Shown piece after piece: positions 17,864 through 25,990 of a stretch of DNA of 64,000 nucleotides. The DNA comes from CAZTHK01 sp964613215 (GTDB lineage Bacteria; Krumholzibacteriota; Krumholzibacteriia; Krumholzibacteriales; CAZTHK01), in NCBI GenBank assembly GCA_964613215.1, contig CAZTHK010000003.1, positions 124,001 through 188,000 on the forward strand, given 5' to 3'. The translations under genes and the position numbers were made by a program. Numbering within the stretch: position 1 is the stretch's first letter; every line of letters starts with the position of its first letter. The notes beneath the pieces are model-generated. The model was not told the origin of the DNA. It searched no databases and saw only the letters and a program-made list of their open reading frames with translations.

Positions 17864-18772
17864 ATGAAAGAGGGATTGGTGATATTTATAGTGGCGGGCC
17901 TTACCCTGACAGTAATGATGGAAACAGGCTGTGGCGGCGGAGAAGTTCCGGAATTCAACCAGCAGAAAGCTTTCCAGTTTCTCACAGATCAGTGTGATAT
18001 CGGGCCGAGATATCCCGGCACCAGGGGACACCGGGAGGTTCAGCGGTACATCGCGGGGAAATTAAAGAGATTCAAAGCCAATGTTTCCCTGCAGGAATTC
18101 GAGGGAGTAAATGGCAGGAGAGATACCCTGCAACTACTCAATATCATCGCAAATTTCAATCCCAAGGCAGAGAAGAGGATACTTCTGGGTGCCCATTATG
18201 ATACCAGGCCGTGGGCGGATAAGGATCCCGATCCTGAAAATCATGACCGTCCCATAGTGGGTGCCAACGACGGAGCCAGCGGAGTGGCCGTTCTGCTGGA
18301 GCTGGCCAGGCACATGGAGGAACTCCCACCCGGGCTGGGTGTGGATCTGGTATTCTTTGACGGGGAAGATTCCGGAAGATACAGGGATTTATCAGGATGG
18401 ATACTGGGCTCAAGGCATTTCGTAAAGAGAGCGGTGGGATACAGGCCCAGGGCGGTAATTATTGTGGATATGGTGGGAGAGAAGGGGTTAGAGGTAAGGA
18501 AAGAGGGATTTTCCATGGCTGCAACTTCCTGGTTGCTGGATGAACTCTTTTCTATTGCGGAACAGCTGGGGTTTAATGAATTCGAGAACGAGCAGGGCAG
18601 CACCGTATATGATGATCACCTGCCCTTTATTAACGAAGGTTTGCCGGCTGTGGTCCTGATAGATTTTGAATATGCATACTGGCATACTCTGGAAGATACT
18701 CCGGATAAATGCTCTCCCCGCAGCCTGAATGCAGTGGGAACAGTGCTGCTTAATTACCTTTGGAAGCAGTAA
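17864..18772 (+). CDS. Exported M28-family metallopeptidase / glutaminyl cyclase-like protein
   Basis: Zinc-dependent hydrolase (302 aa) of the M28 fold. The ligand set is in place: His111 in GAHYDTRPW, Asp136 in GANDGASG, Glu168 in FDGEDSG, Asp202 in IVDMVGEK and His274 in YWHTLEDT. The short GxHYDTRP and WILGSRHF segments recall glutaminyl-peptide cyclotransferases, so pyroglutamate formation on secreted proteins is as likely as aminopeptidase activity. The N-terminus is hydrophobic and ends in a Cys (Cys23) after METG; this is a poor lipobox, so lipoprotein status is doubtful. It begins 12 nt after the sprA stop with GGAGGAA between them, so the two are probably co-transcribed. An N-terminal Gln-modifying enzyme beside a secretion pore would make sense. 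Confidence 0.85.
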   Translation: MKEGLVIFIVAGLTLTVMMETGCGGGEVPEFNQQKAFQFLTDQCDIGPRYPGTRGHREVQRYIAGKLKRFKANVSLQEFEGVNGRRDTLQLLNIIANFNPKAEKRILLGAHYDTRPWADKDPDPENHDRPIVGANDGASGVAVLLELARHMEELPPGLGVDLVFFDGEDSGRYRDLSGWILGSRHFVKRAVGYRPRAVIIVDMVGEKGLEVRKEGFSMAATSWLLDELFSIAEQLGFNEFENEQGSTVYDDHLPFINEGLPAVVLIDFEYAYWHTLEDTPDKCSPRSLNAVGTVLLNYLWKQ

Positions 18773-18774
18773 TA

Positions 18775-18790
18775 TCTGCAGGGCTGCAGA
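18775..18790 (+). terminator. Possible weak terminator after the M28 gene
   Basis: TCTGCAGGGCTGCAGA forms a 6-bp stem (TCTGCA/TGCAGA) three nt after the stop codon. Only a short run (ATTTTC) follows, so it is at best a weak terminator or an mRNA end stabiliser. Confidence 0.3.
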
Positions 18791-18929
18791 CATTTTCGGA
18801 TTATACAGTGAGATTTTCAGCCCGGTTTGTGATTTGACCGATGACACCGGAGGTGGATTCCGGAAATTTGGCAATCTCACCATTACTTTTTTCTTGATTT
18901 TTAGTTCTTTATGGTCTAGGTATATATAG

Positions 18930-18983
18930 ATGAGTACAACGAAGATGTTGGGGCCGGGTTGCCCCAATTTTTATTTGCCATAA
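18930..18983 (+). CDS. Possible 17-codon leader ORF in the rimP leader
   Basis: ATG at 18930 opens a 17-codon reading frame (MSTTKMLGPGCPNFYLP) that runs through the hairpin at 18948-18967 and stops just before the rimP ribosome site. Only a weak AGGT precedes it. It has no run of one amino acid as in classical attenuators. It may be chance, but its overlap with a terminator-like hairpin is what a translation-coupled attenuator would look like. Confidence 0.2.
   Translation: MSTTKMLGPGCPNFYLP
18948..18976 (+). terminator. Terminator-like hairpin upstream of rimP (candidate attenuator)
   Basis: TTGGGGC (18948-18954) pairs perfectly with GCCCCAA (18961-18967) around a 6-nt loop, directly followed by TTTTTATTT. 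This is an intrinsic terminator by shape. It could end transcripts from the M28 gene 176 nt upstream. It also lies after AT-rich TATATATAG (18921-18929) and 28 nt before rimP, so it could equally attenuate the rimP-nusA-infB operon. Confidence 0.55.
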
Positions 18984-18994
18984 CGGAGGAAAAA

Positions 18995-19531
18995 TTGAAG
19001 TTGGAGGAGAGGTTGAAAAATCTAATGGATTCAGAGCTCGATTCTATGGGGTACGAGCTGGTGAAGATGGATCTTTCTTCCAGGGGGAGGCGGAGGGTAT
19101 TGAGGATTTTCATGGATAACCCCCCTCATAACGTATCCATTGATGACTGTGTGAAGGTTGCCAGGGCTCTGGAACTTGTTCTGGAGAATGAGATGGTGTT
19201 TGACGGGCCCTATAATCTGGAAGTATCATCTCCCGGTATTAACAGGCCTCTCTCCAAGCCTGAACATTTCAATAGATTCAAGGGCAGGAGGGTGAAGGTT
19301 TATGTTAGGGACGAAAGTGGAAAGAGGCACGGGCATGTGGGTACCATCAGTGAAGCGGGGGAGAATGAATTCATTCTGTCATCCCGGGCGGGAGAGAGAA
19401 GGATACCATACCGGGTGATGGAGGAAGCCAATCTGTATGGAGAAAAATGGAAGGTTCCCAAGAGGAAGAAGGAAAGGGGAACGGGCAGGGAAAAGGGAAA
19501 TATTTTTGACAGTGGCGGGCTGGTTAATTAA
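18995..19531 (+). CDS. rimP: Ribosome maturation factor RimP
   Basis: Small cytosolic factor for 30S subunit maturation (178 aa from this start). The segment DSMGYELVKMDLSSRGRRRVLRIFMD is the RimP N-terminal domain; VSSPGINRPLSKPEHFNRF is its signature before the Sm-like C-terminal domain. I choose TTG 18995 because GGAGGA lies 4 nt upstream; an in-frame TTG at 18959 falls inside the hairpin loop and has no ribosome site. It is the first gene of the conserved rimP-nusA-infB cluster, with a basic tail of Lys/Arg/Gly. Confidence 0.9.
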   Translation: MKLEERLKNLMDSELDSMGYELVKMDLSSRGRRRVLRIFMDNPPHNVSIDDCVKVARALELVLENEMVFDGPYNLEVSSPGINRPLSKPEHFNRFKGRRVKVYVRDESGKRHGHVGTISEAGENEFILSSRAGERRIPYRVMEEANLYGEKWKVPKRKKERGTGREKGNIFDSGGLVN

Positions 19532-19581
19532 TATCCCGGTGAAGGGTGCGGAATTCTACCGGTAATCAGGAGAGTAAGAAT

Positions 19582-21201
19582 ATGAACTACAATTTCATGG
19601 ATGCATTGTCCCAGGTTATAAAAGAGAAGAGGGTGGATAAGAATACCCTGATTGATACCATCAAGATGAGTATGGAATCTGCCGCCCACCGGAAGATAGG
19701 CGGTGATGCAGAAATAGATGTGCATATCGATGAGGCCAAGGGTACCATGACGGTTTCCAGAGTCTACCGGGTGGTAGAGCAGGTGGAGGATGAAGCGGTG
19801 GAGATAGGGTTGGAGAATGCTAAAAAGATCGATCCGGAGGCGGAGATAGGTGAAGAGGTCAGGCAAGAATTGCCGGTAAAAGAATTCGGACGAAATGCCA
19901 TTCAGACAGCCAAACAGGTTTTAACCCAGAGGGTCAGGGAAGCGGAGAGGGAGCGGGTACACCAGGAATACAAAGACAAGATAGGAGTAATAATATCCGG
20001 CACGGTAAGACAGGTGGACAGGGGTAATATTCTGGTTAATATCGGGAAAGCCGAAGCCTATCTGCCCAAGCGGGAACAGATCCGTTCGGAAAGGTACAAT
20101 CAGGGAGATACAATCAGGGCATGTATAATAGAGGTGGACAAGAAATTCCGGGGACCCCAGATAATAATCTCCAGAACCGACGAGATTTTCCTGAGGAAAT
20201 TGTTCGAGCAGGAGGTGCCCGAGATTTTCGACGGGGAGGTGGAGATCAAGAGCATTGCCCGTGAACCGGGGAGCCGTTCCAAGATCGCGGTTAATTCCAG
20301 GAGTGAAAAGGTGGATGCGGTGGGGTCCTGTGTGGGGATGAAGGGATCGCGGGTTCAGGCGGTGGTTAATGAACTGCAGGGTGAGAAGATAGATATCGTA
20401 AACTGGAGTGAGAACTCGTCTGAATTTGTGGAACGCGCTTTGGCTCCGGCAAAGATTTCGTCCCTGCGCTTCAATGAGGCTGCAAAGAAAGTAGTGGCCA
20501 TAGTGGATGATGATCAATTGTCTCTGGCCATAGGCAAGGAGGGTCAGAATGTAAGGCTGGCCAGCAACCTTACCGGTTGGAAGATCGACCTGATGTCGGT
20601 AAAAGAAGCTGAAGCAAGAGCGGAGCTGGAGCAGGAACTCCAGATGGATATAGAGGATATGTTTGGCGTTTCTGAGAAGATGGCTCAGAAACTGAGAAAT
20701 ATCGGTGTATTTACAGTACAGAGGTTGCACCGTACAACCAGGGAAGAATTGATGGAGATGGAGGGAGTGGGAGAGAAAACGGCAGATAAATTGAAGGAAA
20801 CCGCCGCCGAAACCATGAAGGAGCTGGACAAAGCTCTGGAAGAACTGCTGGATAAGAAGATGAAGGCTATGGAAGCTAAGAAGCAGTTGTTCGATGAGGA
20901 ATTCATAGGTGATGAAGAAATTGAGAAAGAAGAGGAATTAACAGAGAAAGACCTGTTTGGAAAGGCGGATGAGATCCCGAAGGAGGAAGATTTATTCCGG
21001 AAAGGGGAACCGGAGGAGGGTGAGGAAGAGGAGGAGAATGAGACAGAGGACCAGGATGAAGAAGAATCTTCCCGCCAGGAACCGGAAGAATCCGGAATCG
21101 AACAGGAAACTTCCGGGGAGGATGAGGAGGATGAGCACAATAAAGAAAAAGTTACACAGAATCCGGATAGTCCGGAGGAAAAAGAAGTGGATAAAGAGTG
21201 A
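19582..21201 (+). CDS. nusA: Transcription termination/antitermination factor NusA
   Basis: RNA polymerase-associated factor (539 aa from this start) controlling pausing, termination and antitermination. Domains in order: N-terminal RNAP-binding domain (MNYNFMDALSQVIKEKRVDK), S1 domain (GTVRQVDRGNILVNIGKAEAYLP written in part here), two KH domains with VGSCVGMKGSRVQAV and LSLAIGKEGQNVRLA, and a helix-hairpin-helix (MEGVGEKTADKL). From about residue 430 there is a roughly 110-residue Glu/Asp-rich tail, long for NusA and probably disordered. ATG 19582 has AGGAG 9 nt upstream, better than the earlier in-frame start at 19546. Autoregulation of this operon by NusA is known in E. coli. Confidence 0.95.
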   Translation: MNYNFMDALSQVIKEKRVDKNTLIDTIKMSMESAAHRKIGGDAEIDVHIDEAKGTMTVSRVYRVVEQVEDEAVEIGLENAKKIDPEAEIGEEVRQELPVKEFGRNAIQTAKQVLTQRVREAERERVHQEYKDKIGVIISGTVRQVDRGNILVNIGKAEAYLPKREQIRSERYNQGDTIRACIIEVDKKFRGPQIIISRTDEIFLRKLFEQEVPEIFDGEVEIKSIAREPGSRSKIAVNSRSEKVDAVGSCVGMKGSRVQAVVNELQGEKIDIVNWSENSSEFVERALAPAKISSLRFNEAAKKVVAIVDDDQLSLAIGKEGQNVRLASNLTGWKIDLMSVKEAEARAELEQELQMDIEDMFGVSEKMAQKLRNIGVFTVQRLHRTTREELMEMEGVGEKTADKLKETAAETMKELDKALEELLDKKMKAMEAKKQLFDEEFIGDEEIEKEEELTEKDLFGKADEIPKEEDLFRKGEPEEGEEEEENETEDQDEEESSRQEPEESGIEQETSGEDEEDEHNKEKVTQNPDSPEEKEVDKE

Positions 21202-21221
21202 TCGAAGGGAGTTGACTTCTT

Positions 21222-23366
21222 TTGGCTAAAATCCGTGTATATGAACTGGCCCGCAAATATGATATATCCAGTGAGGCTCTGATAAAGATTCTGATAAAGG
21301 AAGGCATTACTGTCAAGAGTCATATGAGCACCGTGGAGGAACGGGTGGAAAAGCTGATAGAACAGCATATTGACCGGGTGAAGGCAGATACCAAGAAGAG
21401 AGAAAAGAAAAAGAAAACCAAGAAGGGAAAACCTGCCCAGGCTGAAAAGGAAAAGAAGAAAAAGAAGAAAAAGCGTTCTCCCCGGAAGAAAGTGGAGAAG
21501 AAGGAGGTTAAGGAGAGTGTGAAGAGGACTCTGGCCAAGCTGGAGGCCACCAAAAAACCTAAGAAACGCAGAAGAAAGAAAAAATCCGGAGAAGAGAAAG
21601 CCGATAGCGAGAATGTAATAAAACTTCCTGAGTATTCCACTGTTTCGGAGCTGGCCCGGCATCTGGGTGCCGATCCCACTGAGGTTATCGGTCATTGCAT
21701 GGAGATGGGGCTGATGGTTACGGTCAATCAGCGTCTGGATGCCGATACTATCGTGATGATCGCCGACGAGTATGGTTATCAGGTCGATTTTACCAAGAAA
21801 TATGGCCAGGAACTGCTTAAACAGGAGAGAAAGGTAAAACCCGAGAGGATGGTTCAGAGGCCCCCGGTGGTAACCATAATGGGGCATGTGGATCATGGGA
21901 AGACCTCACTCCTGGACAAGATCAGAGAGAGTAATATTATCGCTGGAGAGAAGGGTGGAATTACCCAGCACATAGGTGCTTACGAAGTTCAGATGAATGA
22001 CAGCCAGATATCCTTCATAGATACACCCGGTCATGAAGCCTTTACCGCTATGAGATCCAGAGGTGCTCATGTAACCGATATTGTTATTCTCATCGTGGCT
22101 GCCGATGACGGAGTAATGCCTCAGACTGAAGAAGCCATAAACCACGCCAGGGCTGCAGATGTTCCTATTATTATTGCCATCAACAAGATCGATTTGCCCA
22201 ACGCTGATGTGGAGAAGGTGAAGAGGGAACTGCTCCAGCACAATCTGGTGCTGGAGGAGTACGGCGGCAATATTATGGGGGCTCAAATCTCTGCCCGGAC
22301 CGGGGATGGGATTGATGATCTTCTGGAGATGATCCTTCTGCAGGCGGAAATGATGGAAATAAAGGCTGATCCGGAGGCTGAAGTCAGGGGAGTTGTGCTG
22401 GAGGCCCGGAAGGATGAGGGGGTGGGTATTGTGAGCACGGTGCTGGTGCAGCAGGGGACCCTTGAAATTGGGGATATATTTGTGGTGGGTAATTATTCCG
22501 GGCGGGTAAAGGCACTTATGGATGAGCGGGGCAGAAGGGTGAAAAGCTGCCTGCCGGGGAGGCCTATAATAGTGCTGGGATGTAACGGTGTGCCTCAGGC
22601 AGGTGATCAGTTCATAGAGATAGAAGATGAGAGTGCCGCCAGGGATATAGCCAGGAAGAGACAGCAATTTCAGCGTGAACGTGACCGGGAAGTGGGTGGT
22701 CAGAGGATAACCCTGGATGAACTCTACCAGCAGATTCAGGAGGGTGAAGTAAAGGAATTGAATATTATCATCAGGGCCGATACCCATGGTTCGGCAGAGG
22801 CTCTGATGGACAGTCTGGCTTCACTGCAGACAGAAGAGGTGAAAGTGAATATTCTGCAGAAGGCGGTCGGATTGATAAATGAGAGCGATATTCTTCTGGC
22901 CAGTGCTTCCAATGCAGTGGTTATCGGATTCCATGTGAACGCAGCACCTCCCGCTCTGGAACTGGCCAGGAGTGAAGGAGTGGATGTACGTTTTTACGAT
23001 GTAATATACCAGGCAATAGAAGAAGTTAAGGCAGCCATGTCGGGACTGCTGGAACCGGTGACAGTGGAGAAGGAACTGGGAGTGGCAGAGGTCAGACAGC
23101 TGTTCCAGGTGTCCAGATTCGGGACTATCGCTGGATGCTACGTTAAATCCGGTATGGTCAGGCGTAATGCAAATGTAAGAGTTAAAAGGGAGGAGGAGGT
23201 TATTCACCAGGGTATGGTTAATTCATTAAAGCGTTTCAAGGAGGATGTAAGGGAAGTCCAGGCCGGTTATGAGTGTGGAGTAGGAATAACTGAATTCAAT
23301 GATTTCCAGGAGGGCGACCTTCTCGAATTCTATACCGAGGAGAAGGAAAGCAGAACCCTGGAATAG
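21222..23366 (+). CDS. infB: Translation initiation factor IF-2
   Basis: GTPase (714 aa) that brings initiator tRNA to the 30S subunit. The N-terminal domain MAKIRVYELARKYDIS is standard, then a very Lys-rich linker (about residues 60-125) and a second IF2-N domain. G1 GHVDHGKT is at 221-228, followed by DTPGHEAF (G3) and NKIDLP (G4). The C-terminal domains II-IV are complete. The start is TTG with AAGGGAG upstream. At 714 aa it is shorter than E. coli IF-2 (890 aa), mainly in the linker. It lies 20 nt after nusA. Confidence 0.97.
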   Translation: MAKIRVYELARKYDISSEALIKILIKEGITVKSHMSTVEERVEKLIEQHIDRVKADTKKREKKKKTKKGKPAQAEKEKKKKKKKRSPRKKVEKKEVKESVKRTLAKLEATKKPKKRRRKKKSGEEKADSENVIKLPEYSTVSELARHLGADPTEVIGHCMEMGLMVTVNQRLDADTIVMIADEYGYQVDFTKKYGQELLKQERKVKPERMVQRPPVVTIMGHVDHGKTSLLDKIRESNIIAGEKGGITQHIGAYEVQMNDSQISFIDTPGHEAFTAMRSRGAHVTDIVILIVAADDGVMPQTEEAINHARAADVPIIIAINKIDLPNADVEKVKRELLQHNLVLEEYGGNIMGAQISARTGDGIDDLLEMILLQAEMMEIKADPEAEVRGVVLEARKDEGVGIVSTVLVQQGTLEIGDIFVVGNYSGRVKALMDERGRRVKSCLPGRPIIVLGCNGVPQAGDQFIEIEDESAARDIARKRQQFQRERDREVGGQRITLDELYQQIQEGEVKELNIIIRADTHGSAEALMDSLASLQTEEVKVNILQKAVGLINESDILLASASNAVVIGFHVNAAPPALELARSEGVDVRFYDVIYQAIEEVKAAMSGLLEPVTVEKELGVAEVRQLFQVSRFGTIAGCYVKSGMVRRNANVRVKREEEVIHQGMVNSLKRFKEDVREVQAGYECGVGITEFNDFQEGDLLEFYTEEKESRTLE

Positions 23367-23384
23367 TCCCGGAGGGCCGGCCCC

Positions 23385-23666
23385 TTGTTTTTTGCCTGTC
23401 TGAAAGTCCAATTCTATCTGCCAGGTTGCCGATCCCTGAAGGAAAAAAGATATGTTCTGGAAAGTCTCAAGTCCAGGCTCAAAAACAGGTTTAATGTTTC
23501 TTTCTGTGAAACGGATTATCAGAATAAATGGCAGCGCAGCGAGTTTGCTCTGGCAACTGTAGCCGTTAACCGCAAGGGAATTGACAGGGTATCTCAGGAT
23601 CTCAGGACATTTTTTGAGAGCGATCACAGAATAGTGATACTGGAGTGGGAAAACGAAGTATACTGA
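23385..23666 (+). CDS. ylxP: DUF503 (YlxP-like) protein
   Basis: Small protein (93 aa) of the DUF503/YlxP family, commonly encoded between infB and rbfA in Gram-positive and other bacteria; YlxP has been linked to ribosome assembly, but its biochemistry is not settled as far as I know. Signature: LPGCRSLKEKRYVLESLKSR and the conserved CETDYQNKWQRSEFA. TTG start with CGGAGG upstream. Both its position and sequence support the call. Confidence 0.88.
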   Translation: MFFACLKVQFYLPGCRSLKEKRYVLESLKSRLKNRFNVSFCETDYQNKWQRSEFALATVAVNRKGIDRVSQDLRTFFESDHRIVILEWENEVY

Positions 23667-23684
23667 TGAGTGGTGATTTGTTTC

Positions 23685-24047
23685 ATGAGTAACAAGAGCA
23701 AGGGAAGAGTGGAAGAAACCATCCATAGACTGGTGGCCGAGATTTTGATCAGGAGGGTCAAGGACCCACGGGTGGAGAATGTTTCCATAACCGGGGTCAA
23801 ACTCTCCAGGGACTACTCCGTAGCCAAGATCAAGTTCAATGTAATCGGGGGAAGCGATGACCTGGATAAGGTCAAGGAGGGATTGGAAAAGTGCTCCGGA
23901 TATATCCGCAGTCAACTGAAACCGAGATTGCGTATCCGGGTCATTCCGGAGCTGGTTTTCAGCTATGACTCATCCCTGGATAGGGCGATGCGAATCGAAA
24001 AACTGATAGACCGGATTCACCAGGAAGATGATCAGGAGGAGAATTAA
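23685..24047 (+). CDS. rbfA: 30S ribosome-binding factor RbfA
   Basis: KH-fold factor (120 aa) for late 30S maturation. The N-terminal RVEETIHRLVAEIL, the DPRVENVSITGVKLSRD segment and LKPRLRIRVIPELVFSYDSS are characteristic. ATG 23685 is preferred on similarity to the family; an in-frame GTG at 23670 would add five residues. No strong ribosome site is visible for either. It is separated by a short gap from ylxP and by 5 nt from nrnA. Confidence 0.93.
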   Translation: MSNKSKGRVEETIHRLVAEILIRRVKDPRVENVSITGVKLSRDYSVAKIKFNVIGGSDDLDKVKEGLEKCSGYIRSQLKPRLRIRVIPELVFSYDSSLDRAMRIEKLIDRIHQEDDQEEN

Positions 24048-24052
24048 GCCAG

Positions 24053-25048
24053 ATGAAGGAAGGGATGTTTGGTGCTGAGTTCGAGAAGATTAGCTCCCTT
24101 ATGGATGGATTGGAGAGTTTTTTGATAATCGGGCATGTCGATCCGGATGGGGACTGTATAGGTTCCATACTTGCCATAGCACTTTTTCTCACCGCCAGAG
24201 GGAAGAAGGTACGGTGTTTTGCCCCCGGAGGATTACCCCGGATATACAGAAAGTTGCCGGGAAGTGAACTCTTTGTGGAAAGGGATCAACTGAACCGGTT
24301 CGATCACCAGATGGTATTCTCGCTGGATGCGCCTACCACTGCAAGAACGGATGAGGTAATAGGCTGGGCGGATGATGAGAAGGTGGTTGTCATGGATCAC
24401 CATCCCGGTAACGAAAGATACGGAGATATTAATATTGTGGATGAGAATGCCGCCGCCACTGCTGTTATAGTATACAGGTTTCTCTCCACCATAGGGGAGG
24501 AAGAAATCAGCGGTGAGATTGCTGATTGCCTCTATCTGGGCATAATCATGGATACCGGCGGTTTCAGATTCAATAACACCGATCCTGAGTCACTCAGGAC
24601 AGCCTCCGTCCTTATGGAAAAGGGAGCCAGGGGTTATGAGCTTACCCAGAAGTTCATTCATATGAATACCCTTGATGGGCTGAAACTTCTCGGCTCAGCC
24701 CTTGAGTCACTGCGAACATTCAGCCATGGCAGGATTGCAGTGATGCAGGTAACCAGGGAGATGCTGGAGAAGAATGATTCTTCTTTCAAGGCTACCGAAG
24801 GGTTCGTGGATTATATTAACTCCATTGAAGGGGTGGAGTTTTGCGCTCTGTTCAGGCAGATGGGTGACCGGGAGACCAGGGTGAGTTTTCGTTCCATGGA
24901 TGATCTGGATGTTTCAGCTCTGGCCATGAAATATGGAGGGGGAGGGCACAGGAGAGCAGCGGGAGCGACTATTCAACTCAGTCTGGAGGATTCCATCCGC
25001 GAGGTTGTTCAATCCATGCAGGAATTACTGAAAAAAACGGAGAATTAG
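24053..25048 (+). CDS. nrnA: DHH/DHHA1 phosphoesterase, NrnA-like
   Basis: Manganese-dependent phosphoesterase (331 aa) related to NrnA, which degrades short oligoribonucleotides and dephosphorylates pAp. Motifs: GHVDPDGDCIGS, DAPTTAR, the name motif DHH at 115-117 within VMDHHPGN, GIIMDTGGFRF, and the C-terminal DHHA1 motif GGGGHRRAAGA. Length fits (310-330 aa). Its place between rbfA and truB is the widespread arrangement of this operon. Confidence 0.93.
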   Translation: MKEGMFGAEFEKISSLMDGLESFLIIGHVDPDGDCIGSILAIALFLTARGKKVRCFAPGGLPRIYRKLPGSELFVERDQLNRFDHQMVFSLDAPTTARTDEVIGWADDEKVVVMDHHPGNERYGDINIVDENAAATAVIVYRFLSTIGEEEISGEIADCLYLGIIMDTGGFRFNNTDPESLRTASVLMEKGARGYELTQKFIHMNTLDGLKLLGSALESLRTFSHGRIAVMQVTREMLEKNDSSFKATEGFVDYINSIEGVEFCALFRQMGDRETRVSFRSMDDLDVSALAMKYGGGGHRRAAGATIQLSLEDSIREVVQSMQELLKKTEN

Positions 25049-25069
25049 AAGTACTGGTGGAACAAAATT

Positions 25070-25987
25070 ATGGGTAACGGTGCTTCCCACAGGGTACTTC
25101 CCGTAAGCAAATCCAGCGGGCAGACCACCTACCAATATGTCAGGCGTATCGGAAAGTTGACCGGAATCGAAAAGATTGGCCATGCCGGAACGCTGGATCC
25201 GGTGGCGGAGGGATTAATCTTGATATTAACCGGGGAGGCCACCAAATTATCCGGTTATCTGATGGATCTGCCAAAAACCTACAGGACCACTATAAAGTTC
25301 GGTGAATCCACCGATACCAAGGATTCTACCGGCAGAGTTCTGAACAGGGGTGACTGGAGCAAACTGGAGGAAGAGAAAATACGCTCCTCGCTGGCCCGGA
25401 TGGTGGGGGAGAGGGAGCAGGTTCCCCCCATGTACTCGGCCTTGAAGCACCGGGGAACACCCCTGTATGTACTGGCCAGGAGGGGTGAGAGGATAGAAAG
25501 AGAACCCCGCAGGGTGGTGGTTTACCGGATAGAATGCCTGGAGTGCCGTCTTCCTGAGGTTGAGTTGAGGATAAAATGTTCCAGAGGATTTTATGTGCGG
25601 GTATTCGCTGAGAATGTGGGAAAGGCCATGGGTGTTCCCTCCCATATGAATGGCCTGGTCAGAGAGGAGATAGGTCATTTCAGCCTGGAAAACTCATTTG
25701 ATGATGATTCGCTGGAATCGATCCCGGAGCAGAAAGAACCGGGATGCTCCATGGCGGATGCGCTCAGGCACCTCCCGGCATATCACATGATTGCCCGCCA
25801 GGCCGACAAACTTAACCACGGAATACCACCTCAGCCTTACCATATCGATCTGGATGAGGGAGAATTGGTAAGACTTCTAAGGGATGATGGATGGTTGGGT
25901 GGAATAGCGGTTATGAACGGAGAGGGCGGTCTCAGTATAAAGAGGGTCTTTCTGAAGGATCAGCCGGGGCGTAAGGGGAGGAATTAA
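25070..25987 (+). CDS. truB: tRNA pseudouridine-55 synthase TruB
   Basis: Converts U55 of the tRNA T-loop to pseudouridine (305 aa). The catalytic aspartate is Asp43 in GHAGTLDPVAEGL; KTYRTTIKFGESTDTKD, PPMYSALKHRGTPLY and CSRGFYVR are further family motifs. The C-terminal 70 residues would form the PUA-like extension. GGTGGAAC upstream gives a plausible ribosome site. ribF follows 3 nt downstream. Confidence 0.95.
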   Translation: MGNGASHRVLPVSKSSGQTTYQYVRRIGKLTGIEKIGHAGTLDPVAEGLILILTGEATKLSGYLMDLPKTYRTTIKFGESTDTKDSTGRVLNRGDWSKLEEEKIRSSLARMVGEREQVPPMYSALKHRGTPLYVLARRGERIEREPRRVVVYRIECLECRLPEVELRIKCSRGFYVRVFAENVGKAMGVPSHMNGLVREEIGHFSLENSFDDDSLESIPEQKEPGCSMADALRHLPAYHMIARQADKLNHGIPPQPYHIDLDEGELVRLLRDDGWLGGIAVMNGEGGLSIKRVFLKDQPGRKGRN

Positions 25988-25990
25988 AAT

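Noticed and set aside
21400..21600. Lys-rich purine stretch in infB as a possible frameshift or repeat expansion
   Set aside because: The IF-2 linker is naturally Lys-rich and the frame continues correctly into the G domain.
20685..21896. A 403-codon open frame on the minus strand opposite nusA and infB
   Set aside because: It mirrors the Lys/Glu-rich coding of the plus strand, has a low-complexity Ser/Phe/Leu translation and no ribosome site; the plus-strand genes are certain.
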